This document shows, piece after piece, positions 55,646 to 64,000 of a stretch of 64,000 bases of DNA. A program made the position numbers and the translations under genes. The stretch is from Hyaloperonospora brassicae. Lineage: Eukaryota > Oomycota > Peronosporomycetes > Peronosporales > Peronosporaceae. Every line of letters begins with the position of its first letter. Position 1 is the first letter of the stretch. The stretch spans positions 62,001 through 126,000 of the forward strand of contig CANTFL010001479.1 in the NCBI GenBank assembly GCA_947650285.1. The letters run 5' to 3'. The notes below the pieces were generated by a model. That model ran no database searches. It was not told the DNA's origin and was given only the letters and a program-made list of their open reading frames with translations.

Positions 55646-56520
55646 CTACATGTCCAGCACATCATCCAGCCACTCTTCGAGCTGCTCCGTTTCTGCCGGA
55701 GTTGTGCGTGCTGGTTCTGACGAGAAAAGTGGCGGTGGAGGAGTCTGTTGAACCCCGCTGGGTGTTGTTGACGCACTGAGATGGAGCAAAACGTCGAGCT
55801 CGTTGTCGTGGTGTGCAGCTTTCGGCAGAGCTGGAGCCACCGCACTCGGTCCATCAGTCGCAACGTCATGATCAGACTCACTACGACGGTCCAGTGACTT
55901 GAATGGAAAGTCAGTCTACGGCAACAAAATCACCGCAACAAAGGTCAGCGCACGAGAGACAATGGAGGACGTCATTAGCAGCTGAACTGACTCACACAGT
56001 ATTTAGGGTCGATCCGGTAGCGAATGTCTGGAGACACAAGCTCCAATTGCGAGGCGATCCAGTCCAAATTCTATACAGCAATGCAACAAGTACAGCAAAG
56101 AGCATGGACAAACACAGAAAGAAAGAAAAATCATAACGACCTCGTGTTGCACAGAGGAGCCACAAAAGATGCACCGAGCAGTTCTGTTACCAGCACTCCG
56201 ACAGCTCCAACGTCGTCTGCACTGTCGTCTTTCTGCTCCCACTGCTCCATCACGCGACTCCGAAAGTGTCCAGACGGTACTGACCCCGTCGTGTCTCGGT
56301 AGTTCTGCTCCGATGCAAAGAACTGCGTGCGCTCGCTTTCAAACGCGTGATCTGCCACTTGCTCAACGTCTTGCGTCTCTTCGAAGCGATAGGCATTTGA
56401 GCCAAGATTGTCCAAGGGTCGAGCACGATTCCGATCACCTGGTCCAGTACGGTCCCTTCCGCTATTGCTGTTGACCCCACGTCCGCGCGACGAGCGATAC
56501 TTTACTTGAGACCTCCCCAT
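55646..56520 (-). CDS. Aven-like protein (224 aa, 3 exons)
   Basis: Exons on the minus strand are 56520-56191, 56070-55996 and 55915-55646; introns of 120 and 80 nt have gt-ag ends and both are phase 0. The spliced frame gives 224 residues. The N-terminus is Arg/Gly-rich (SSRGRG, near 10-15), followed by SNAYRFEE (41-48), a HFRSRVMEQWEQ segment (about 85-96), NLDWIASQLELVSPDIRYRI (111-130), an acidic NELDVLLHL segment and a terminal EEWLDDVLDM. RG-rich start, central segment, ELD-LL motif and acidic W-containing end match the order in animal Aven, a regulator of apoptosis and ATM signalling that also has translation roles through its RG-rich region. Assignment rests on this layout. Function here is unknown. 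Confidence 0.6.
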
Positions 56521-56775
56521 GCAAAAACACGAACGAATTTGAAAGGGCTAAACCTCTTTTCCAGTTGCGGATGACGATTCGAATCTCTCGATGTTGTTGA
56601 CATTGTCCAAATGCGACTCTACTTTTGTACGGCGCCAAGCGTCGAATAGAAAAGGCTACAAAACAGGCTCATAAAACCGAATCGACTCCATTGTTCCTAG
56701 TTTACCGGTAGGCAAGTTAGAAGTCTCGCAGGACACTACTCACTACTACTACCGGCAGCTAAACGAACGACCAGG

Positions 56776-57718
56776 TTACTTCTTCGACTTCTTCGTGGCG
56801 AGCTTACGCTGGTAGAACTCAAGCTCCTTGCCTTCCAGAATGTAGCCATCGGCGCGGCCCGACTGGCCCGGACGAGACGAGATGACAGCCAGCAGACGGC
56901 CAGACGTGACCTGGTCGTCGATCTTCGAGTCCAGTTCGCGTGTTTTTTGACGCTTCGCGAGCTTACGCAGCACGTGGCTCGACTTCTTCACCTCTTCTTC
57001 TTCCTCGACCTTTTCGGCATTCTTCTTGACGCCAATTTTGACACCGTAGTGCGCCTCGTACCACTGACGGAAAGGCGTGGCGTCCACCAGCACGACCGCG
57101 CCCTTCACAAGCGTCTTGGTTCGCACAAGCTCGTTGTTCGACGCATTGTACACCACATCGAGGATACGCGTCTTGCGGGCACACACTTCCGTGCCCCACG
57201 AGAAGTTGCCCGTTTCCAAGTGCAGCGCACGGAACTTGAGGTGGCCACCACGCACACGCACCGTGTGGACGCGCTTGCCGCCTAGTTTCGTAGCCGCTGG
57301 CTGACGCCCGAGCTCGAATTTCCTTTTCTTGCGGAACTGCTTGCGCTTGCCACCAGTTTCACGGCGCTTGTGACGCGAGTCACGAGAGATGCCTGGAGAA
57401 ACACACCTAGACAGTTAGACAATTGACATACCACCACCAGTATTCGCTCCGTCAGACCAGCGTCATGGGAATCGCTGCGAGACGGACAGCCCATAGACTC
57501 GAATGCTGCACGAACGAGATAACAGCAGAGAGTCTAGGGCTGGTCAAGGCGGGGAGACTCTACCAACTCGCTCATGGCTGAGAGAGAAGGAGAGACTCGA
57601 TACCCGACGCTCGACACATGCAAAAGCATCTCCGTCTCACGCATAGCTCCACGGCAAAGGGATGCGAAGGTGCAAGAAGCGACAGAGAGAGTGGAAGCTG
57701 GAGCGCTTGCTTACCCAT
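56776..57718 (-). CDS. RPS8: 40S ribosomal protein S8 (eS8, 206 aa, 2 exons)
   Basis: Structural protein of the small ribosomal subunit. Exon 1 coding is only four bases (57718-57715, ATG G); a 322-nt intron (gtaagc at 57714, ctccag ending at 57393) follows, then exon 2 at 57392-56776. The joined start reads [19 protein letters not shown], the conserved eS8 N-terminus. Further on come [49 protein letters not shown] and [20 protein letters not shown], all signature segments. At 206 residues it is near the usual 205-210. An intron directly behind the start codon is common in ribosomal protein genes and may help expression. The gene is divergent from the primase gene with 228 bp between the two start codons. 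Confidence 0.97.
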
Positions 57719-57946
57719 GGTTCCGACGGAGTGAGTTCGGATCTGAGCCTAAGAGATGGAGGACCAGTGTGTCGGCGACAGAAGTGAGCCGCTCACAGCC
57801 AGTCAGTCGATCGGTAGAGTACCTTTGCTACCGGTACCTACCGATATGAGAGAAGTATACGGTAGAGTCACCATGTATACACGACGATTTCGCAGATACA
57901 TTTCAGCCGTTTTTATAAAAGTGCTTTTTGGCATTTTGACACGAAG
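57719..57946. promoter_or_regulatory. Shared intergenic region, RPS8 / primase (divergent)
   Basis: The 228 bp between the start codons of two divergent, constitutively needed genes must hold both promoters. A TATA-like tttttataaaag lies at 57911, about 35 bp before the primase ATG. The short spacing suggests a bidirectional promoter; no binding site can be named from the sequence alone. Confidence 0.55.
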
Positions 57947-59495
57947 ATGCAGAACGAGGACTTCTCCGCCGAGCTCCTGCAGCTTTATTACCGTACGTTC
58001 CACGCATCGATTCGCACGACTATCTCAGTCCATTACATGCGTCGCATAAGCACTTATTGATGACTCTCTTGATGCTGTCAACGTCTTGATGACAACCCGT
58101 AGAGCGACTGTTCCCGTACCAACAGATAGTCCAGTGGCTCAGCTACGACAAAGGTGTGTCTCTTATGACAAACGACAAAGCACGTATACATCTGACATGT
58201 CGACATGATTGGTACTTGTACTGTGTCAGGCGAAGCGTTTTTCTTTCGTCGCGAGCTCTCGTATACGCTCGAGAACGACACGTACATCCGGTACAAGTCG
58301 TTCCACAATGCTGACGAACTCAAAAGCAGCATGAACGCAACGCTGCCTTACAAAATTGATATCGGAGCCGTCTTTTCCGTGTCCCCCATCGACAAGGGCA
58401 AAGTCAGCGCCGCCGATTTCACGCCCCAGCAGCGCGAACTCGTGTTTGATATCGATCTGACCGATTACGACGACATTCGAACGTGCTGTGACGGTGCATC
58501 GATTTGTAACCGCTGTTGGAAGTTCATGATTGCTGCAGTTGAGGTGCTCAATGCCGCGTTACGGGACGACTTTGGCTTTGAAAACATTCTCTGGGTTTAC
58601 TCCGGACGTCGTGGAATCCATTGCTGGGTCGCAGACGAGAAGGCTCGGGAGCTCGAGAACGAAGCACGGTCTGCTGTGGTAGGGTACCTGACGCTCGTGG
58701 AAGGCAACGAGAACTCGGCTCGAAAGGTCAAGTTGCGCGAACCGCTGCATCCATCGCTCGCGTGAGTGACATTGTGGTATCGTGCTTGCAAACGATCGGA
58801 ATGAAGTACTGACGTGTCGTGTGCTGGCTACTACTAGTCGTGCGTACCAGTTACTGGAACCCTTGTTCGAGAGCACGGTTCTGTCCGACGAGGGTCAAGG
58901 GATTCTATGCTCTGAAAAGCAGTGGGTCAAGTTGCTGGCAATGGTGCCTGACGAGGACATCCGAGCCAACATGATGCGTCGATGGGGTACTGCGAGCTGC
59001 AAGTCGAGTCCAGGAGAGAAGTGGCATGAGCTTAGGGAGGCGGTGGAGAAACAAGTGGTGAAGAATGCAAATGCCATGCGTGGTGGTAGCAGCCTCAAGC
59101 GGCCGACACCGAACAGTGATGCGAGCAAGCGGTTTGCCGCAGCCGACCTGCGCACGTGTTTGCGGGAAATCGTACTGGCGTACTTGTATCCGCGATTAGA
59201 TGCTAACGTGTCGAAGCAACGGAATCACTTGCTGAAGAGTCCGTTCGCAGTGCATCCAAAGACGGGTCGTGTGTGCGTACCCATTGATACGGCCTTGATG
59301 GAAGCATTTGATCCGTTCAAGGTCCCTACGCTGGGCCAGCTGAGCGAAGAGCTCGACTCGGGCAAGGCCGCTACGAGTATGAGAAAGTATGTGGACTTTT
59401 TCGAGTCTTCGTTCCTAAAACCGTTGGCTGCAGCTGCTAAGCGAAAAGAGCGCGACGCTCGTGAAAGCGAAGCCGCAATGACTGGCGACTGGTAG
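57947..59495 (+). CDS. PRIM1: DNA primase small (catalytic) subunit (428 aa, 4 exons)
   Basis: Makes the RNA primers for DNA polymerase alpha at replication origins and Okazaki fragments, as a heterodimer with the large subunit in the nucleus. Exons are 57947-57992, 58102-58152, 58230-58761 and 58838-59495; introns of 109, 77 and 76 nt have gt-ag ends, and the phases (1, 1, 2) join cleanly into 429 codons. The N-terminus reads MQNEDFSAELLQLYYQRLFP. The catalytic aspartates lie in VFDIDLTDYDD (D106 and D108), the zinc ligands in CCDGASICNRCW (C118, C119, C125, C128), the nucleotide-binding motif is SGRRGIHCWV (157-166), and the third metal-binding acid is D331 in PRLDANVSK. HLLKSPFAVHPKTGR is typical of the family. 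Length fits (human 420). Nothing is missing. Confidence 0.96.
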
Positions 59496-61144
59496 AGGAA
59501 GTAATGCGTGTTGATGGGTAGTAGAATGCATTGCATGGGATGCGAAGTAATTATGGCGTTGTTGTCACGGTATGGATGTCAGGTCTCGCACCGCATCTTA
59601 CGAGTCGTACTTGACTAACATATTTGGGACGTGGAGTATCTTGCCTGCAGCTTGCAATTTGCAGCCATAATCGAGTGTATGAGTATGACGCTACAGTGGT
59701 TGCTGTTCGTGTGCGTTGCTGCAGTCCTTGCTCTTGCAAAGCACCAAAGTGTACGTGACCAGTTCTTGACACGTACGTGGGTGTAACATCGCTTGCATCA
59801 TGACAATGTAGCGTGTCGATTATCGTTGGCGCAGATAGGATAGCGTAGCGATATGTATTGCATACACCAGCGATCGACGACCTAAGACGTCCAAAGTGTC
59901 TTCTCGTCGTACGACATTGCTAGTCGTTGTCGTGTCAATCGAACTTCTGGCGATGATACGAAGTACGTTCACTGGAGGAGTTGCCATAATTAATTCACGG
60001 AAGGACAGGTCCGATTCGAGTGGCGGTGCATGAAGTGGGTGGATCATGCTGGTTGCCAATGACGAATGCTTACAGACCATATCTCACGCAATAGCTAAAG
60101 CGAACGAAACTGCTGGTTGATGCAATTGCTTCCAGCACACAGACTCGATACGACATAGGCCTTCTCAAAACGTCACACTATTCACTGCAGAGCTGTGGAG
60201 CCAATGCACCCGCACCCGTGCCCGTCTTTCAGTTACGAACGAGTCAAGCAGAACAGGTCAATACAACAGATTCTTGACTCGAGACCAGATCCGTATGGGG
60301 CTTTGATTTGCAACCCGTGCTTCTTCGACCCGCTTCGCTTTGTATCGATAAGAATTGATGCGTAGGCGGGAACCACGCAACTGTGCGATATTCAATGGCG
60401 CAGCTGCGAGGCTAAACAAAGTAAAAGTCAACATATTAACATTGAAGATGAGGATCAAGCTTCTCCGTCCAACGCTACCACTTTTAGTGCAAAGTGGTAG
60501 CTGACATGTGACCAGAGCCAGCAACATGTTGATGCCTTTTGGTTTTGGTAAGTATAAATTCAAGGTGACGTGTGCAAAGTCAAGAGAATGCGAACTTCAA
60601 CGTGGTGGACGTCGACAGAGTGGTGTATAGTACAAACGCGCATCGTATTGGTCTGTGTGGAATGGCACCTGCAGACGGTGGGGTGACGTGAACATATCGC
60701 CTGTATTTTGTGTTGCTCGCGAGGCACTTTGGACAACATGGCATTGACGATTACGAGTAGTCGCAGGACACGGTCATGGAGCGACACGAAGGAAAACGCC
60801 ACACGGAGCCTCAAATTCACATGTCGATCAGCTGTCTTGGGGCCGCGTCAGCTAGCAGATGTATTCACACCCCATGTTGCACACCCTCGATAGTTCATTT
60901 CGTGTGCGATAGCGTTGTAGATCCTGCCAGACGCACATGATACTGTCAACGAAACTACCACTTACGTGCGATCAACAGCGCATCTACGGCCATTATCAAT
61001 ACGCACCCGATCGAGATTATACTTATTCGCGAGCCGCTCGAGCCGCTTTGAAGCGGGACACTCGATTGACGGGTTGCTGCAAAAGGCAAGAAAGACAACC
61101 AGATAGGGTGACTGTTAGCAATGATGACCTGGTCACAAGGAGCG
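59496..61144. other. Gene-free intergenic stretch
   Basis: 1.65 kb between the primase stop and the URI-TPR stop. Open frames are all near or below 100 codons on both strands, with no recognisable protein, no consistent exon chain and no RNA gene signature. It probably holds the 3' ends of both convergent flanking genes; the rest shows nothing I can name. Confidence 0.55.
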
Positions 61145-62829
61145 TCACACAATATGACGTACAGCTTCGCCCACTTGCTCCAACGTCACTGTTTGGCCGG
61201 TATAGTTTGTGCCATTGAAGCGGGAATATCGCGGGTTTGGTGACACTACGGACGGAGTCGCAGTTGACGACACATTCTCCTTGACCTCGCGCTCCATGAC
61301 ACTGCCCGAAAATGCGGAAGAGGCAGGCGTGAACGAAGATGACGACCCAATCGGGACTGCCGGTTTCGGTGACGGTGAAGAAGCTGCACTCGGCTCGGAG
61401 GTCATTATCGTCGTCTCAACTTTCGATTCTGGTGTCGGAGCAGCATTCTCATACTTACTACCAATTCTTCTGCAGTTCGCCATTTCGCGCATTTGCTTTG
61501 CTTTCTTTTCCAGCTTGTCGTCCGTGGGACACAACTCCATCGCACGCTCGAATGCTTCCGCAGCTTCCTCAAACTGCTCCAACGCTGCCAGAGCGCAGGC
61601 TCTACGATAATGCCCTTTGACCCACGGCTCATGTAACGAGACGGCGACGTCAGCATCTTCGAGTGCTAGCTTATACTTCTTCAAGCGGTGGTATGCTGCA
61701 GCACGGTTGCCAAACAAAATCTACAGACACATCACGGTTCACGACAAGCAGGTGCGTCAGCCGAGCGCTAGGGGATGGAAGCAGGAGAACACACAGCTGA
61801 GTCGCACATGAGAGGTCGGGTCCAACTCGATAGCTTGCGAATAATACTGAGCCGCTGCCTGCAATTGTCGTTGCGCAAACGCCTCGTTTCCTTTGGCTTT
61901 CAGCGCATCTGCCTGAGCTCCCACTGACTCGTCCTCTTTCGTTGTCTCATTCGTGTTGTCGCCAGCAGCCTCGAGTGCTTCCAGACGCTCCATCCGCTTC
62001 ATCATGTCGTCCCAGTTCCACGACGTCTGCTCTTGTTTCAATCGCTCTTCCTCTTCTACTTCAAAGTAGTTTGAAATGTCTGCAGCGCACAGTCTCTTAC
62101 CAGTCAATTCTTACACATAAACTCCAGCACAATCCAATATGACAAACCACACCTTCTTCTGTGGCACGTGGCACCGGTACCACTTCACTCTGTTCCTCTG
62201 TCTCTTGTATTTCACGAATGTTCTCGTCCTCGTACATCTTTTTCAGCTGCGCGACACTACTTACGTCTGTCTCTTTCATGCTCAGGTCCCGCAGAATTCC
62301 TTCTTGCGTCTCAATCTGCTGCTGCTGCTCTGCAATAACAAGCACAAAAGAAACAACAACAACAACAACACACTTCGTGCATCAGCCTCACATGTACCCA
62401 TCATCCACAATCGTGACACAAACAGCACTCTGACCCTTTTTCTTGCGCTCGATCAGCTCAACGGCTTGAGACGTCGAGCGCCACGCAAAGTACTCGTCGC
62501 CCAAGTGCGCCAGCACTTCATTCGAGCGCACGATCTTGCCAGGAACCATAGCACGCTTCCCCATAGGGACCATCACCCTGTGCGTGAGCTTCTTGGGCAG
62601 CTCTGTCAGCGTTTTTGCCACGGAATCGTAGCGGTCCACTTGGTCCTGTAGCTGACACAGCTGCTCACGGACGCTCTCAATGCGCTACACGAATGAAAAG
62701 TGCACGAGCAGACGGTCAAGAGAACAATTGTGGAGCATACGCGTCCACGGAAGTCCGCACCTCCTGCAGCACGCGGACATGGCCCGCCCCCGTCGTCGTC
62801 TCGGCCGTCGTCATGGCGGTGGTGATCAT
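61145..62829 (-). CDS. URI-like prefoldin fused to Hsp90/Hsp70-binding TPR domain (about 450 aa, 5 exons)
   Basis: Exons 2-5 on the minus strand end and start at 62435/62329, 62153/62079 and 61808/61720, stop at 61145; introns of 105, 73 and 87 nt are gt-ag and keep frame. The first exon (ATG 62829 or 62814, splice donor at 62740) is less sure: the donor is two bases out of phase with the obvious acceptor at 62685, and an acceptor at 62674 restores the frame. Residues about 30-150 are a prefoldin-alpha coiled coil with KRAMVPGKIVRSNEVLAHLG and DEYFAWRSTSQAVELIERKK, the hallmark of URI. Three TPRs follow (LKAKGNEAF, then FGNRAAAYHRL, then KGHYRRACAL), with all five carboxylate-clamp positions (K, N, N, K, R) kept, as in proteins binding the EEVD tail of Hsp90 or Hsp70. 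A Ser/Pro-rich tail ends RHIV. Likely a cochaperone. Confidence 0.85.
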
Positions 62830-62969
62830 CCACTGAAAAAAGGGTTACATCGCGTCGTGCAATGACAGCCACTTCACGGTTACTTCTGGTCAGTAACATT
62901 CGCCCCACCTGCGGGCTACGTCGCGCAGTCTTAAGTGCGAAGATTTAGCCACTATCCATTAAGTACAGC
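62830..62969. promoter_or_regulatory. Shared intergenic region, URI-TPR / RPT1 (divergent)
   Basis: Only 140 bp separate the likely URI-TPR start (62829) from the RPT1 start (62970), so a bidirectional promoter is likely. On the minus strand a good splice acceptor, ccttttttcag, ends at 62833, just before the proposed URI-TPR ATG. This leaves open that the URI-TPR transcript has an upstream exon reaching into this gap. Confidence 0.5.
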
Positions 62970-64000
62970 ATGGCGGTGGGCGAGTGCCAGACGAGCAACA
63001 GCAAGAGCTACGACGAGGGGGAGGACGGGGAGAGCGACCTCCTGGCGGGACCGGAGACTGTCCTGGACGATGGCGACATTGCGCTGCTCAAGACGTACGG
63101 CCTCGGCCCGTACTCGCGCGTGATCAAACAGGTCGAGAACGACATTAAGAAGGCGCAAAAGGCCGTGAACGACCTCATTGGCATCAAAGAGAGCGACACG
63201 GGGCTCAGTCTGCCGAGTCTCTGGGACCTCGTGAGCGACAAGCAGATGATGCAGGAAGAGCAGCCGCTCCAAGTCGCGCGGTGTACGAAGATCATCAACG
63301 CCGGCGAGGAAGAAGCCAAGTACATGATCAACGTCAAGCAAATCGCTAAGTTCGTGGTCGGGCTTGGGGAAAAAGTCGCACCTACGGACATTGAAGAAGG
63401 CATGCGGGTCGGGGTGGACCGTACGAAGTACGCGATTCAGATCCCATTGCCACCGAAGATCGACCCGACCGTGTCCCTCATGACGGTCGAAGACAAGCCA
63501 GACGTTACGTACGACGACGTTGGCGGGGCAAAAGACGCGCTTGAGAAGCTCCGGGAAGTCGTGGAGTTGCCGTTACTTCATCCGGAACGATTTGTCAATT
63601 TGGGCATTGATCCGCCCAAGGGCGTGCTGCTCTATGGCCCACCAGGCACAGGCAAGACGCTGTCTGCTCGAGCGGTGGCGAACCGCACGGACGCGTGTTT
63701 CATCCGCGTGATTGGCAGCGAGCTGGTGCAGAAATACGTGGGCGAAGGCGCGCGTATGGTGCGGGAGCTCTTTACCATGGCGCGGTCCAAAAAGGCGTGC
63801 ATTGTGTTTTTTGACGAAGTGGATGCGATTGGCGGCGCGCGGAGCAGTTCGGAAGAAGGAGGGACGGACAATGAAGTGCAGCGGACGATGCTTCAGATCG
63901 TGACGGAGCTGGACGGCTTTGATCCGCGTGGAAACATCAAAGTGCTCATGGCGACAAACCGACCGGACACGCTGGACCCGGCGCTCATGCGACCAGGTCG
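62970..64000 (+). CDS. RPT1: 26S proteasome regulatory ATPase RPT1 (partial, first 343 residues)
   Basis: AAA+ ATPase of the 19S base ring that unfolds ubiquitylated substrates and feeds them to the 20S core. The frame starts at ATG 62970 ([10 protein letters not shown]) and runs unbroken off the window end, so about 90 residues are outside. Visible are the conserved N-terminal [12 protein letters not shown] (33-44), LWDLVSDKQ and [13 protein letters not shown] (OB-fold, 99-110), Walker A GPPGTGKT (223-230), the pore loop in [10 protein letters not shown] (aromatic-hydrophobic YV, 251-260), Walker B IVFFDE (278-283) and the second region of homology with [17 protein letters not shown] containing both arginine fingers (R341, R344). 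RPT1 rather than another RPT is indicated by [13 protein letters not shown] and [10 protein letters not shown]. No intron is seen in the part present. Confidence 0.97.
   Translation, partial: MAVGECQTSNSKSYDEGEDGESDLLAGPETVLDDGDIALLKTYGLGPYSRVIKQVENDIKKAQKAVNDLIGIKESDTGLSLPSLWDLVSDKQMMQEEQPLQVARCTKIINAGEEEAKYMINVKQIAKFVVGLGEKVAPTDIEEGMRVGVDRTKYAIQIPLPPKIDPTVSLMTVEDKPDVTYDDVGGAKDALEKLREVVELPLLHPERFVNLGIDPPKGVLLYGPPGTGKTLSARAVANRTDACFIRVIGSELVQKYVGEGARMVRELFTMARSKKACIVFFDEVDAIGGARSSSEEGGTDNEVQRTMLQIVTELDGFDPRGNIKVLMATNRPDTLDPALMRPG

Noticed and set aside
57393..57714. Intronic C/D-box snoRNA in RPS8
   Set aside because: RPS8 introns host snoRNAs in some animals, but I found no RTGATGA box paired with a CTGA box at a suitable distance.
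62344..62372. Short (aac)n microsatellite
   Set aside because: It lies within an intron of the URI-TPR gene, is only about 25 bp long and needs no special explanation.

Overview
The window looks like a nuclear contig from an oomycete (water mould or downy mildew type). The signs are an intron-less chitin synthase with an N-terminal MIT-like domain, compact genes with short GT-AG introns (73-120 nt, one of 322 nt), two closely spaced divergent gene pairs, and decayed LTR-retrotransposon remains. Nothing is bacterial or viral. Species cannot be told from the sequence alone.

Layout. (1) 1-9615 is gene-free, transposon-derived and AT-rich sequence. About 366 bp at the left edge is repeated in inverted orientation at 8844-9209 at about 95% identity or better; between the copies lie about 7 kb of AT-rich DNA without coding signal and a decayed retroelement body. 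(2) 9616-49234 is one uninterrupted satellite array of nearly 40 kb. The basic unit is 101 bp, made of modules A (31 bp), B (30 bp) and C (40 bp). Module A occurs once, twice or three times, giving units of 101, 132 or 163 bp. Twenty 132-bp units on the left are followed by 163 consecutive, almost identical 101-bp units, then a short disordered transition, then a long mosaic of 132-, 101- and 163-bp units with recurring variant markers. GATC occurs about ten times per 101 bp. (3) 49235-52164 is intergenic; it holds a complete solo LTR (50532-50974) with perfect 5-bp target-site duplications and a possible relic of a Copia-type RNase H. (4) 52165-64000 is a gene-dense, conserved housekeeping block: chitin synthase (+), a small uncharacterised ORF (-), an Aven-like gene (-, 3 exons), ribosomal protein S8e (-, 2 exons), DNA primase small subunit (+, 4 exons), a 1.65-kb gene-free gap, a URI-like prefoldin fused to a TPR domain (-, about 5 exons), and proteasome ATPase RPT1 (+, cut by the window end).

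The genes are not one pathway. S8e serves the ribosome, primase serves replication, RPT1 the proteasome, and chitin synthase the cell surface. Two pairs start head to head over short gaps (S8e/primase 228 bp; URI-TPR/RPT1 about 140 bp), so shared bidirectional promoters are likely. The most notable items are the modular GATC-dense satellite, its resemblance to a hairpin site inside the neighbouring retroelement repeat, and the URI-TPR fusion, which places in one chain two domain types that are separate subunits of the R2TP/prefoldin-like chaperone complex in animals.
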